A stretch of 64,000 bases of DNA from Azoarcus sp. L1K30 (GCF_018122735.1 NZ_JAGRRD010000001.1:4116665-4180664); one strand, 5' to 3'; numbered from the stretch's first letter, positions 19,680 through 29,393 are shown. Notes: generated by a model from the sequence alone, not told the origin. Translations and numbers: made by a program.

Positions 19680-22418
19680 TCAGTATGGATCGATTCCGAT
19701 CACGACCGGATCATGGTCCGAGGTGCGTGCCTTGGTGGGCGCATAGAGCTCGGTTTGCTGCATGACGCTCTTGTACTCGACGTTGTAGTCGATCACTGCA
19801 GGTTCGTCGGCATTGATCCGATAGCCAGCGGCACCGGTAATCTGATCGACGAAGCTCGGCGATGCCATGGCGTGATCGAGCGCGCCCCACTGGCCGTCGA
19901 AAACGTAGGAGTAGGCAGCGGGTCCCTCGAACAAGGTCGCGAGGTCAAGGTAGCCGTGCGACTCCAGAGCCTGGACCGGATCCTCCATCGAATAGGCATT
20001 GAAGTCCCCCAGTAGCAGGAAGTCGGGATCGCCGCTCCCGGTCGGGTCGGTGTCGAGCCAGTCGGCAAGCGCCTCAGCGGCCTGCGTACGGCTTGCATTC
20101 CAGAAGCCCTGACCATCGCCGCGATCGCAGTCGGCAATGTCGTTGCCCGGATCGCTGTCGGCGCATACGCCTTCGGTAGCCAACCCTGAATCACCCTTCG
20201 ACTTCAGGTGGTTCACCACGACGGTGAAGCGTGCCCCTGTGCCCCTGTCGTCGAAGGTCTGGGCGAGTGACGGGCGGTTGCGGCTGGTGTCGAAGCGCGG
20301 ATCGACCGCAGCGTCGATGATCTTGAAGACCCCGGCCGGTGCGAGTCGCGCTGGTTTGTAGATGATGCCGACGCGGATCGCATCGCCTCCGATGACGCCG
20401 GTGGCGATGTGGGCGTACTGCGTCGACCCCAGGCGCTGGTTGAGATGGGCCACGATATCGGCAGCGGCATCGACGTTCGGGGTGTTCTCGAGCTCGATCA
20501 GTCCCACAAGGTCCGCATCGAGATCCGCAAGCGCCGACACCAGCTTTTCGCGCTGGCGCTCCAGCTCTTCGGCACTGTCGGCACCCCGGCACTCCATGTT
20601 GACCAAGGGACCGCAGCGATTGTCGAGGGGGCTGCCCTTGGCCTCGTCGAGCGTGACGAAATAGTTCAGCACATTGAAACTTGCCGCACGCAGCGAACCG
20701 CCCGTCGTGGGTACCGCTTCCGGGCGCGCGTTGCTGGCTTCGAAGTTGGGTGCGCTCGCGTTGAGAGCATTGAACGGGCGCAGGCGCCAGGCGTTTCCGC
20801 TGGCGCTGTTGCCGGCCCAGGTGTAGGTCATCACGCCTACCATACCGGTGGCGGTATCGCCGCCGCGCAAGGTGTTGTCGGCGCTCAAGGGCAGGCCGCC
20901 GCGACCGAGCAGGATCGGGTCGGGGTTCTGGTCATTCCTGGCGTCGTCGACGATGAGCCGGTTCAAGGCATTGTGCTCCGCCAATTGCGCGGCCTCAGCG
21001 CCCGGACGAACGACCTGGGTGGGCTGCAACAGGCGGTCGCCGGCCGACACGACGACTTGGCCGAAGCGTCCAAGCTGATAGTGTTCCGTGACCGTGAGTG
21101 CCTGAGGGAAGCGTACCAGCATGCCCTCGAAGCGCTCGGGGAAATTCGCGTCCGGGAACGGCAGGGTCACGTCGGTGGGCGTGACCGAGCCGGCGCCACA
21201 AGTAACGATATTGCTGGCGCTGATCTGGGTCTGGTCCTGGTATTCGGAGACGTTGCCGGTGACCAGCACCGACTGGCCCAGTGCCACGCTGTCATTGTTG
21301 CCGTTGAAAACAAACAGGCCATCCGAGGTTTCGGGATCACCATCGCCCGCCGGGTCCTGGATGTAGAAGCCGCGCAGCGCGGGGCTCGGTCCTTCGTAGT
21401 CGCCGATCACCACCCCGCGCGTCGTGACGGTGCCGGTGACGGAGGACGCCATGCCGCGGCCCTGGATGGCGTAGATCGGGGTGAAGGCTTGCGCGCAGCG
21501 GTCGGCAATGTTGAACGAGGCCACGAAATCGGAGGCCATCGCGGTCGGCGTGCCGTCGAGATCGTTCACCGCATTGGCGGCAACGGTGAGTGTGCACGAG
21601 TCGCCAGCAACGAGATCCGAGACCGGGTCCAGCGTGTATTGGGTGCCGCTTCCGCTGAGCGACACCGGTGTTGCGCCCGAGGTCGAGCATGTCAGGCTGA
21701 TTCCTGCCGTCGACAACGAAACCGGCTCGGAAAAGGTCAGCGCCAGGCTGGCCTTGGGTTCGAACGCGCCGCCAACGGCATCGAAAGCGCTTACGGACGG
21801 GGCAACATCATTGACGCTGCCGTTATCGATGGTGTGACTGCCGAGCCCGGCGATGTCGTTGATTGCGCTGCCGTTCCACTCCGTGGACGGATCGAAGCTG
21901 TCGTCGGGAGTGGTGTCGCCGCTTGTCACCGATGACTTGCGTGAAAGGGTGTGGTTCGCCGTGGTCACGGCGCCCGTGCCCCATTCCGACCCGGGGTCGA
22001 AACCGGTCTGGCCGATCGCATCCACGACCGCGCCGTCCTTCGTCAGCACCACCGCGTCGTCACCGTTGTACCAGCTTCCACTGTCGGTCTGGTTGGCAAG
22101 CGCCAGCATCTCCGCCATGGCTGAGCCGTGCACCAGCGTGTGGGTCGTACCGGGGGCAAGCAGGCCCGAGAGGATGATCGTCCGCCCGGGCGAAGCCGAA
22201 CCATTGAAATAGAACTTGATCGCGTAGCCTGCGGCGGCGAGGTCGACCGGGGCTGTATCCGGGTTGAAGATTTCGATGGCCTTGTTATTGCTGCTGCCTT
22301 CGATGTACTTCGAAACGAACAATTCCGCGTAGGCGGAAGGTGAAAACAGCAGCGACGCAAAGCCGATACTCGCGAGTGCACGAGCGACGGTTTTTGCTTG
22401 TGTTGAATGACGTGGCAT
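19680..22418 (-). CDS. Secreted ExeM/NucH-type extracellular nuclease
   Basis: 912 aa from ATG 22418, with TGGAGACG upstream and a Sec signal peptide ending SPSAYA. Domain order: lamin-tail domain (LFVSKYIEGSSNNKAIEIFNP, residues ~30-190), a Big/SwmB-like domain (~210-310), an OB-fold region (YAIQGRGMASSVTGTVTTRGVVIGD, ~330-440), then an endonuclease/exonuclease/phosphatase domain (~580-912). Catalytic stretches: LVGLIELEN, VVNHLKSKG, LLLGDFNAYSMEDP and TSDHDPVVIG. ExeM-type proteins degrade extracellular DNA. No C-terminal membrane anchor is visible. Confidence 0.9.
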   Translation of the reverse strand: MPRHSTQAKTVARALASIGFASLLFSPSAYAELFVSKYIEGSSNNKAIEIFNPDTAPVDLAAAGYAIKFYFNGSASPGRTIILSGLLAPGTTHTLVHGSAMAEMLALANQTDSGSWYNGDDAVVLTKDGAVVDAIGQTGFDPGSEWGTGAVTTANHTLSRKSSVTSGDTTPDDSFDPSTEWNGSAINDIAGLGSHTIDNGSVNDVAPSVSAFDAVGGAFEPKASLALTFSEPVSLSTAGISLTCSTSGATPVSLSGSGTQYTLDPVSDLVAGDSCTLTVAANAVNDLDGTPTAMASDFVASFNIADRCAQAFTPIYAIQGRGMASSVTGTVTTRGVVIGDYEGPSPALRGFYIQDPAGDGDPETSDGLFVFNGNNDSVALGQSVLVTGNVSEYQDQTQISASNIVTCGAGSVTPTDVTLPFPDANFPERFEGMLVRFPQALTVTEHYQLGRFGQVVVSAGDRLLQPTQVVRPGAEAAQLAEHNALNRLIVDDARNDQNPDPILLGRGGLPLSADNTLRGGDTATGMVGVMTYTWAGNSASGNAWRLRPFNALNASAPNFEASNARPEAVPTTGGSLRAASFNVLNYFVTLDEAKGSPLDNRCGPLVNMECRGADSAEELERQREKLVSALADLDADLVGLIELENTPNVDAAADIVAHLNQRLGSTQYAHIATGVIGGDAIRVGIIYKPARLAPAGVFKIIDAAVDPRFDTSRNRPSLAQTFDDRGTGARFTVVVNHLKSKGDSGLATEGVCADSDPGNDIADCDRGDGQGFWNASRTQAAEALADWLDTDPTGSGDPDFLLLGDFNAYSMEDPVQALESHGYLDLATLFEGPAAYSYVFDGQWGALDHAMASPSFVDQITGAAGYRINADEPAVIDYNVEYKSVMQQTELYAPTKARTSDHDPVVIGIDPY

Positions 22419-23014
22419 TGGGTCGTCTCCATCCGGTAACCGACAGGAAAATCGACATGCACTCAATTATTGACCTGGCAATCAGCCGGGCAACACGGGC
22501 TGAATTGCCGTGCAGTGACTCGCATCTCCGTGGCGGGCGGGAAAAATCCGCCCGTATTCGGAGTGCCGGGTCGATAAATGAACATGGCGGAACGCTATTA
22601 GCCCGGCAATCAACCTGGAGATGCCGACAGGATTGCTGCGCGGCGACCTGCTTCCCTTGAGGAGCAGGGGTCAGGTATCGGCGCCGAACTCATATCCTCA
22701 AATGCCGGGATAACAGGCAGAAAATCCTATCGGTCGGATATGTTGACGGTGTTACAGGAATTTCAGTTTTTTCGTTTCGTTCAAGTGCTCATTAAATCAG
22801 GATTGGTGAGGAGTCGGTTGAATTGAGGGAGGTTTCAATATTATTTCTCAATTGTTTAAATTCTGATTCCTGAACAAGTGTCGGGTATTTTTACGTCATT
22901 TTTTCTTAACATATATAACTTCATGAAATATATGGGCATTTGAATTTGGTGCGTAAATTGCTATTGAGGTCAAGAAAAGATATCGAACTGCTAACCCATA
23001 ACAGGCCTCAGCCC
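22419..23014. other. AT-rich intergenic region with divergent promoters
   Basis: About 600 bp without a convincing gene. It is clearly more AT-rich than its flanks from about 22680 to 22940, which suits bent activator/IHF DNA. Its right end contains the sigma-54 promoter at 22947-22962. A frame opening at 22940 is rejected because it starts inside that promoter. Confidence 0.6.
22947..22962 (+). promoter_or_regulatory. Sigma-54 (-24/-12) promoter of the PEP-CTERM gene
   Basis: TGGTGCGTAAATTGCT: GG (22948-22949) and GC (22960-22961) are exactly 10 nt apart, and the -12 half TTGCT is perfect. Predicted transcription start is near 22973, giving a ~40-nt leader before ATG 23015. PEP-CTERM genes of related bacteria are known to be under RpoN and PrsK/PrsR. 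Confidence 0.75.
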
Positions 23015-23728
23015 ATGAAAATTATTGCCACTGCCGTTTCACTGGTACTGCTCTCATCGACCGCACACGCCGATCTGATCAAGATGACGTTCGACGGCAC
23101 GAATACCGGTTCGTCCAGCGCGTCGAATGTGTTCGGTGCCACCGTGTCCACGTTCAAAGGCTATGCAATCTACGAGTCGACGACCACGGGAAGCTCTTTT
23201 TCGTCGGTCTCAGGAACCACGAACAATTACGCTGGGGCATTGCGGGCGTTTTCGTTCGATGTCCTCGGTGCGTTCGGTGAAGTGCTCTTCTCGGGAGCCC
23301 TCAATGCCGATGCGGGTTTCGGTTCAGCCCAGGTTCGGGACGCAACGAGCGGGATGGATCGCTTCTCGCTCAACCAGATCACGCTGGGAAGTGCTGACGT
23401 CACGGGCGCGCCCGCCTTCTTCAAGTCCGCAACCTTCACCTTGGGGCTGACGGCATCGGACGCGGGTGCGATCAGCAATGCCGACCTGCCGGGCGTTTTT
23501 GATCCGGCACTGTTTGGCACCCGAAGCATCTCGATGTCGATTGCTCGTCTGCCCGGCGCACCGAGTGCGGGTTCGGTGTTCTTCAACTTTGGCCTTGCCA
23601 GCCTGGACGTCGATGCCGCTCAGACGGCGACGGTACCTGAACCCGGCACGCTCGCCCTGATCGGACTCGGTTTGCTCGGGGGGCTCGGGATGAGCCGTCG
23701 TCCGCGGCGCAACTCAACCGGCGCTTGA
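23015..23728 (+). CDS. PEP-CTERM sorting-domain protein
   Basis: 237 aa. A signal peptide (MKIIATAVSLVLLSSTAHA) opens the protein. The middle is Ser/Thr/Gly/Ala-rich and beta-like. The C-terminus has the full sorting signal: VPEPGTLALIGLGLLGGLGM then RRPRR. Such proteins are processed by exosortase and exported to the surface or matrix, often in floc or EPS formation. The start at 23015 is supported by the sigma-54 promoter at 22947-22962. Its last 15 bp overlap the end of the convergent lysR gene. Confidence 0.9.
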   Translation: MKIIATAVSLVLLSSTAHADLIKMTFDGTNTGSSSASNVFGATVSTFKGYAIYESTTTGSSFSSVSGTTNNYAGALRAFSFDVLGAFGEVLFSGALNADAGFGSAQVRDATSGMDRFSLNQITLGSADVTGAPAFFKSATFTLGLTASDAGAISNADLPGVFDPALFGTRSISMSIARLPGAPSAGSVFFNFGLASLDVDAAQTATVPEPGTLALIGLGLLGGLGMSRRPRRNSTGA

Positions 23729-24628
23729 GCGTTCCGTTGTATCGGTCGCGCCTGCCAGCAGGCGCTCCAGCCGCTCGATGCGGTGGCGATGGGGCGTGGT
23801 GATGGCGTAGAAATGCTCCTGCAGCTGCGTCGATTGGCCCACGATCACCAGGCTGCCGGCGCGCAGTTCGTCCTGCACCACCACCTCGGGCAGCACCGTC
23901 AGCCAGCCGCTGTCGCGCGCGATCAGGCGGAGCATGGCCATGTCGTCGACTTCCGCGCGCAAGCGCGGCGTCACCCCGGCCGAGATGCACATGGCGTCGA
24001 ACTGCGCGCGCAGCGCATGCCGCGGGCCGGGCAAGGCGAGGTCTTCGCCGTCCAGATCGTCGGGCACGCGCAGGCTGCGCCCCTTCCAGGCGCTTGCCGG
24101 GCCGACCAGGGAAATCGCCTGGCTGCCCAGGAATCGGCAGTGCAAGGGGCGGTCCGGGTCGGTCGGCACCGTCTCGTTGGCGAGCACGACGTCGAGCTGA
24201 TGCTGCACGAGGCGCTCCAGCAGACCCGCCAGCAGACCGGACTCCAGCGTCAGCACCACGGTAGGGTCGGCCAGCAGGGGCCGGATCCAGTTTTCCTGAT
24301 AGTTGCGCGACAGCGTGGCCACGCTGCCGACGCGCAGCCGGATCACGCCCTCGCTGCGACCCTGCAGGCGGCCGAGCATCTCCTGACTGAGGCCGAAGAT
24401 GTTCTCCGCGTAGGACAGCATCAGCTGGCCGGTGTCGGTCAGTACCAGGCGTCGCCCCTCGCGTTCGAACAGCGCTTCGCCCAGGCGGTCCTCGAGCTGG
24501 CGGATCTGGGCAGAAAGCGCGGACTGCGAGGTATGCAGCTCCTGCGCGGCCCGCGTCAGGTGCCCCGTCCTGGCGACGCGCCAGAAATAGAACAGATGAT
24601 GGAAGTTGAGCTGCTCGAGGCTGATCAT
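23714..24628 (-). CDS. LysR-family regulator divergent from dabBA
   Basis: 304 aa. N-terminal winged helix: MISLEQLNFHHLFYFWRVARTGHLTRAAQELHTSQSALSAQIRQLEDRLG, of the NhaR-like LysR type; the rest is the periplasmic-binding-like effector domain. It is divergent from dabB across a 94-bp AT-rich gap, so control of the carbon transporter is the simplest inference. The effector is unknown. Confidence 0.88.
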   Translation of the reverse strand: MISLEQLNFHHLFYFWRVARTGHLTRAAQELHTSQSALSAQIRQLEDRLGEALFEREGRRLVLTDTGQLMLSYAENIFGLSQEMLGRLQGRSEGVIRLRVGSVATLSRNYQENWIRPLLADPTVVLTLESGLLAGLLERLVQHQLDVVLANETVPTDPDRPLHCRFLGSQAISLVGPASAWKGRSLRVPDDLDGEDLALPGPRHALRAQFDAMCISAGVTPRLRAEVDDMAMLRLIARDSGWLTVLPEVVVQDELRAGSLVIVGQSTQLQEHFYAITTPHRHRIERLERLLAGATDTTERSSAG

Positions 24629-24722
24629 TCTGTTTTCGATAACAATAAGTTCTAGTTAATGTATTTTACGGAATCGTTTGTCGCAAGCACCATGATGGCA
24701 ATGCAATTCGGGGTCACCCATC

Positions 24723-26318
24723 ATGGAATTTTCGAGTCTTCTGCTGTCGGCCAGCGCCTTGGCGCCCGTCGTCTTGATGTCGATGGCCGCGTGCCTGCCC
24801 CTTGGCGGCGGCGCGCGCGAGGCCTTGTTGTGGAAACGCTTCCGCCGCTTTTCGGTCGCGGCCTTGCTGTGCGCGCTGGTGACGCCGGGTGTGCACCAGC
24901 TCCTGTCGTCGGCGCCCACGGGCACGGTGTCGATGCAGCCGCTGCCGTGGCTGGGCATCAGCGTGCTCGGGGCCTGGCTGGCGGTGCTGGTGCAAATGCT
25001 GGGCACCGTCATCGCGGTGTTCTCGTCGCGCTATCTGCAGGGTGAGACCGGGCAAGGGCGTTATGTCGCCGCGCTCGCCGCCGTGCTCGCGGCGGTCCAT
25101 CTGCTCCTGCTCGCCAATCACTGGCTGGTGCTGATTGCGGCCTGGGCCATCGTTGGCGTGGCGCTGCAACACCTGTTGTGCTTCTACCCCGACCGTCCGT
25201 TCGCCTTGCTGGCTGCCCACAAGAAAAGGATTGCCGACCGGCTGGCCGACGTCATGCTCCTTTGTGCCGCGGCGCTCGCATGGTGGGCGGCGGGTAGCGG
25301 CTCGCTGGCCGATCTGCAGCAGCATCTGGACACGTTCGGCGCGTCGATGCCGCTGCAGTTGAGTGCGGTGTGCGTGGTCGTCGCGGTGATCCTGCGCACG
25401 GCGCTGTTGCCGGTGCATGGCTGGCTGATCCAGGTCATGGAGGCACCGACGCCGGTGTCGGCGCTGCTGCATGCCGGCGTGGTCAACCTCGGCGGCTTCG
25501 TGCTCATCCGCTTCGCCCCGCTGCTGGAGGCGGCGCCGGCCGCACGCTGGCTGCTGGTCGGCTTCGGGCTTGCCACCGCCTTGCTGGCGGGTCTGGTGAT
25601 GCTGACCCGCATCAGCATCAAGGTCAGGCTGGCGTGGTCCACCGTGGCGCAGATGGGCTTCATGGTGCTCGAGTGCGGTCTCGGCCTGTATACGCTGGCC
25701 GCGCTGCACTTGATCGGCCATTCGCTGTACAAGGCGCATGCCTTCCTGTCGGCGTCCGCGGTGGTGAACGACAGCAAGCTGCGGACGATGCGCGGCACCG
25801 CCGCATCCTCACCTGCGAGCCTGCTCCTTGCACCGGCGCTGGCGGTCGCGATCCTTGCCCTGATACAGGCGCGGGTCCCCGGCACCGCGTGGCCATGGTG
25901 GTGGAGCGGAGTGCTGGCGCTGGCGTGGGCGCCGATGTTGTGGCTGCCCACGCGCCGCGCGGGGGAGGGCGGCCTGCTCTGCTGGCGCGCGCTTGCGGGG
26001 CTCGCCATGGTGGCTGGCCTCACCGCGGTGGCACTGGCGGCGCATGCCCTGCCGTTCGGCCTGGATGACGCGCCCCAGCATCGGGCCGGTGTCGTCGCGA
26101 TGCTCGGCATGGGCGTGATGTACCTGTGTCTCGTCACCCTGCAGGTCCGTCCGCAAGGCCTTGCCGTGTGGCGGCGCTGGAGCTACGCCGGCTTCTACGT
26201 GGATGAGCTTTACACCCGGCTGGCGCTGCGGCTGTGGCCGGCGCGCTGGAGTGTCGGCGCATCCGCGAGTCGCGACCATGTCCTGATCGGTGCAGTCGCC
26301 GCCACCGCCAACAAGTGA
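24723..26318 (+). CDS. dabB: DabB: NuoL-like proton-channel subunit of the DAB carbon transporter
   Basis: 531 aa membrane protein with many helices of the Proton_antipo_M (NuoL/MrpA) type: LADVMLLCAAALAWW, RTALLPVHGWLIQVMEAPTPVSALLHAGVVNLGGFVLIRF, and LAWSTVAQMGFMVLECGLGLYTLAALHLIGHSLYKAHAFLSA. The lysines and histidines of the proton path are in place. It lies 20 bp before dabA, and the pair forms the DAB complex in which a cation gradient drives CO2 hydration to bicarbonate. There are no other complex I genes nearby, which argues against a NADH dehydrogenase role. Confidence 0.9.
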   Translation: MEFSSLLLSASALAPVVLMSMAACLPLGGGAREALLWKRFRRFSVAALLCALVTPGVHQLLSSAPTGTVSMQPLPWLGISVLGAWLAVLVQMLGTVIAVFSSRYLQGETGQGRYVAALAAVLAAVHLLLLANHWLVLIAAWAIVGVALQHLLCFYPDRPFALLAAHKKRIADRLADVMLLCAAALAWWAAGSGSLADLQQHLDTFGASMPLQLSAVCVVVAVILRTALLPVHGWLIQVMEAPTPVSALLHAGVVNLGGFVLIRFAPLLEAAPAARWLLVGFGLATALLAGLVMLTRISIKVRLAWSTVAQMGFMVLECGLGLYTLAALHLIGHSLYKAHAFLSASAVVNDSKLRTMRGTAASSPASLLLAPALAVAILALIQARVPGTAWPWWWSGVLALAWAPMLWLPTRRAGEGGLLCWRALAGLAMVAGLTAVALAAHALPFGLDDAPQHRAGVVAMLGMGVMYLCLVTLQVRPQGLAVWRRWSYAGFYVDELYTRLALRLWPARWSVGASASRDHVLIGAVAATANK

Positions 26319-26338
26319 ACAGACCCCAGGAGCATCTC

Positions 26339-28885
26339 ATGAACACCATGAACCTTGAATTCGCCGCGTCTGCGCCCGAGTCGGAAGAAGCGTCGCTGCA
26401 CCGGCGCATCGAGGCCGCCTGCGAGCAGGCCTGCCAGGCGATCGCGCCGGCATGGCCGCTCGATCGCGCCATCGCCGTCAATCCGCACTGGGCGCGGATC
26501 GGCAGGCCGGTGCGCGAGGTGGCGGCGCGCATGGCCGTGCTGGGAAACATCCAGGTCTTCCCTTCGCGCAGCTATCTCGCGCAGGCATGGGAGGCGGGAC
26601 GCATCACCCCCTCTGATCTCGCTCACGCCCTCGTTGCGCTGCCGGCGGCAAGTGCGGCCGCGCTCACCGCGGCGCAATGCATCGATGCCTTGCATGGCAC
26701 GACCCGCCTGCCCGGCCTGCCCTTGCTGATCGACGTGCTGGACGACGATCCCGCAGGCCATGCCCGCCTGTCGTGGCGGCAGGCGATCACGCATCAGGTG
26801 AGCCAGACCTGCGCTGCGTACTTCGACGAGCAGGCGGACTGGCAGCCGGAGCGCGGTGAGGGCTTGTATGCCTTCTGGCGCGAGACCCTGACCCACGACC
26901 ACGGCATCGGTGTGCTGATGGGCTTGCCCGATCTGGAGCGGTGGCTCGACGCGCTACCCGTCACCCGCGAGGATGCCGAGCGCTGGGTGCTGCAGCGCCT
27001 GGGCCTGCCCGAGGCGGTGTGGGCGGACTACCTCGAGGCCATCCTGCTGACGGTCAATGGCTGGGCATCCTGGTGCGCCTACCTGGGCTGGCAGGCCAGG
27101 CTCGAAGGCAGGCCGGATTCGCACCTGCGCGACCTGCTCGCCATTCGCCTTGCGTGGGGGGCAATCGTGCTCGAATGCAAGGACGACGTCGTCACCCGTC
27201 AGGCCTTTGCCGCGCTGCAGGCGAAATGGATGCATGCGCCTGTGGTGCTGAAGCAGGCCGAGGACATGCTGTTGGTGGACGAGGTCTGGCAACTCGCGCT
27301 CGAGGCCGGCTACCAGCGCGAGTTGGCGCACAAGCTCGTCCGCGACGGCCTGAGCGCAAAGCCGGCGCCGGCTGCGGCGATCGAGGTTCAGGCGGCGTTT
27401 TGCATCGACGTGCGCAGCGAGCCCTTGCGGCGCGCCCTCGAGGCGGTCAGCCCCACGATGCAGACCATCGGCTTTGCCGGTTTCTTCGGCTTGCCCGTGG
27501 CCTATACGCCGCTGGCGACAGCTGCGCGGCGCCCGCAGCTGCCCGGTTTGCTCGCGCCCGCGCTCGAGGTGACGGACCACATCGCCACCGCTGGCGCCGA
27601 CAGGGATGACGCCGACCTGAACGCCGCCGACCTGACCGCCGCGGCGCGTCGGGCGCGGCTGCGCCGTTTTGCCTGGTCCGAACAGTGGCGCGCCGCCAGC
27701 CGTTGGCCCAGCGCGGCGTTTTCTTTCGTCGAGGTGGCGGGGGCGGGCTATCTCGGCAAGCTGTCGAACTGGCTGCGGCCGTCGGCCCGCGCACGCGTGC
27801 GCGACGATCTTGCGGGCCTGCCCGCGCGTTACCGGCCCCTGTGCCGTCCGACCCTCGCCGGCCTGGATACCGACGCCAAGGTCGCCCTGTCGGCGCGCGT
27901 GCTGCACGCCATGGGGCTGGATCACCAGCTCGCGCCGCTGGTGCTGCTGGTCGGGCATGGCAGCCAGAGCGCCAACAACGCCCACGCTGCGGCGCTGGAC
28001 TGTGGCGCCTGCTGCGGGCAGACCGGCGAGGTCAATACGCGCGTGCTGGCACAGATGCTCAATGAACCGGCCGTGCGCGCCGGTCTGGCGGCGGGCGGGA
28101 TCACCGTGCCGGCGCAGACCGTGTTCGTCGCCGCCCTGCACAACACCACGACCGACGAAATCGAGGGCTTTGACCTCGACCTGCTGCCGCCCGACGGGCG
28201 CACGCGCTGGTTGCGGCTGCAGGAAACCGTCTTTGCCCCGGCGTGCGATCAGGTCCGCCGCGAGCGTGCCGCACGGCTCGGTCTCGATCCGCGTGCGGGG
28301 GAGGAACAGCTTCTGACCCAACTGCGGCGTCGTGCCAACGACGGTGCCCAGACCCGGCCCGAGTGGGGGCTGGCGGGCAATGCCGCGTTCATCATCGCGC
28401 CGCGCCACCGCAGCCGGGGCCTGGTGCTGGACGGACGCAGCTTCCTGCACGACTACGATGCGGAGAACGACGCCGACGGCAGCGTGCTGGAACTGCTGAT
28501 GACCGCGCCGATGCTGGTGACGCACTGGATCAACTGGCAATACCATGCCTCGACCTGCGACCCCGCGCGCCTCGGGAGCGGCAACAAGGTGCTGCACAAC
28601 GTGGTGGGGGGGCACATCGGGGTGTTCGAGGGTAACGGTGGCGACCTGCGCATCGGCCTGTCACGGCAGTCACTGCATGATGGCGAACGCTGGGCGCACG
28701 AGCCGCTGCGACTGACCGTGGTCATCGATGCCCCGCGCCGGTCGATCGAGCGCGTGATCGCGCAGCACGAGGTGGTGCGCCAGCTGCTCGACAACGGCTG
28801 GCTCCACCTGTGGCGCTTCGACGGGGCGCAATTGCGCCGTTACGTCGGTGGCGGCTGGCAGGCGCTCGGTTTGGAGATGCGCTGA
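26339..28885 (+). CDS. dabA: DabA: DUF2309 carbonic-anhydrase-like subunit
   Basis: 848 aa from ATG 26339 (CAGGAG upstream). This is DUF2309, the soluble partner of DabB. Active-site candidates match beta-carbonic anhydrase chemistry: Cys355 and Asp357 (FCIDVRSEP), His540 (LVGHGSQSANN) and Cys555 (ALDCGACCGQ); the 15-residue His-Cys spacing matches the characterised DabA. The C-terminus carries ITHWINWQYHASTCDP-like and GNGGDLRIGLSRQS segments. It hydrates CO2 on the cytoplasmic side to trap bicarbonate. A strong hairpin at 28910-28943 ends the operon. Confidence 0.93.
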   Translation: MNTMNLEFAASAPESEEASLHRRIEAACEQACQAIAPAWPLDRAIAVNPHWARIGRPVREVAARMAVLGNIQVFPSRSYLAQAWEAGRITPSDLAHALVALPAASAAALTAAQCIDALHGTTRLPGLPLLIDVLDDDPAGHARLSWRQAITHQVSQTCAAYFDEQADWQPERGEGLYAFWRETLTHDHGIGVLMGLPDLERWLDALPVTREDAERWVLQRLGLPEAVWADYLEAILLTVNGWASWCAYLGWQARLEGRPDSHLRDLLAIRLAWGAIVLECKDDVVTRQAFAALQAKWMHAPVVLKQAEDMLLVDEVWQLALEAGYQRELAHKLVRDGLSAKPAPAAAIEVQAAFCIDVRSEPLRRALEAVSPTMQTIGFAGFFGLPVAYTPLATAARRPQLPGLLAPALEVTDHIATAGADRDDADLNAADLTAAARRARLRRFAWSEQWRAASRWPSAAFSFVEVAGAGYLGKLSNWLRPSARARVRDDLAGLPARYRPLCRPTLAGLDTDAKVALSARVLHAMGLDHQLAPLVLLVGHGSQSANNAHAAALDCGACCGQTGEVNTRVLAQMLNEPAVRAGLAAGGITVPAQTVFVAALHNTTTDEIEGFDLDLLPPDGRTRWLRLQETVFAPACDQVRRERAARLGLDPRAGEEQLLTQLRRRANDGAQTRPEWGLAGNAAFIIAPRHRSRGLVLDGRSFLHDYDAENDADGSVLELLMTAPMLVTHWINWQYHASTCDPARLGSGNKVLHNVVGGHIGVFEGNGGDLRIGLSRQSLHDGERWAHEPLRLTVVIDAPRRSIERVIAQHEVVRQLLDNGWLHLWRFDGAQLRRYVGGGWQALGLEMR

Positions 28886-28909
28886 TGCCGGTCCGGCTGG
28901 CTTGAAGCG

Positions 28910-28943
28910 CCGGCCTGCCTGGGGGCATCCCCAGGCAGGCCGG
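28910..28943. terminator. Strong hairpin after dabA
   Basis: CCGGCCTGCCTGGGG (28910-28924), loop GCAT, exact complement (28929-28943): a perfect 15-bp stem between the convergent dabA and GlsB-like genes. Probably a bidirectional terminator despite a missing T-run. Confidence 0.65.
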
Positions 28944-28947
28944 GTAC

Positions 28948-29193
28948 TCAGCGCTTGCGGATCATGCCCACCACGATCAGCAGCACGATGGCGCCAATCA
29001 CCGAGCCGATGAAGCCCGCACCCTGGCCAGCGTGGTACAGACCCAGCGCCTGCCCGCCGTAGGTTGCCACCATGGAACCGCCGATACCGAGCAGGATGGT
29101 CATGACCCAGCCCATCTGGTCGTTGCCGGGTTTGAGTACGCGTGCGATGAGGCCGATGATCAGGCCGATGAAGATGGTGGCAATGATGCCCAT
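28948..29193 (-). CDS. GlsB/YeaQ/YmgE family small membrane protein
   Basis: 81 aa from ATG 29193. Three hydrophobic segments with the family's Gly-rich pattern: MGIIATIFIGLIIGLIARVLKPG, TILLGIGGSMVATYGGQALG, GFIGSVIGAIVLLIVVGMIRKR. It is usually annotated as a transglycosylase-associated or stress-response protein; no enzymatic residues are visible and the function is uncertain. Confidence 0.88.
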   Translation of the reverse strand: MGIIATIFIGLIIGLIARVLKPGNDQMGWVMTILLGIGGSMVATYGGQALGLYHAGQGAGFIGSVIGAIVLLIVVGMIRKR

Positions 29194-29393
29194 GTTGAAC
29201 CTCCGCGAGCGTTGGTGAGGATGTCCGGCACAGGATGCCATGCCGCAAGTCGTCGTTGCAGGGTCATTCTAGGTCCGCAACGTGATCTTGCGGTGACGAG
29301 TTGTGACGATTCGCTTGCCATGCACGGCCGCCGGACGCTAAGGTCCTGTTCCCGCAGGCACGCGGGTTTCAACAACAGGTAAGGGCAGAACCG

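Noticed and set aside
22940-23014. Extended N-terminus of the PEP-CTERM protein from a TTG at 22940
   Set aside because: It would start inside the sigma-54 promoter and precede the clean signal peptide that begins at ATG 23015.
24723-26318. NADH-quinone oxidoreductase subunit L (nuoL)
   Set aside because: The NuoL-like sequence stands alone with a DUF2309 gene and LysR regulator; this is the DAB pair, not complex I.
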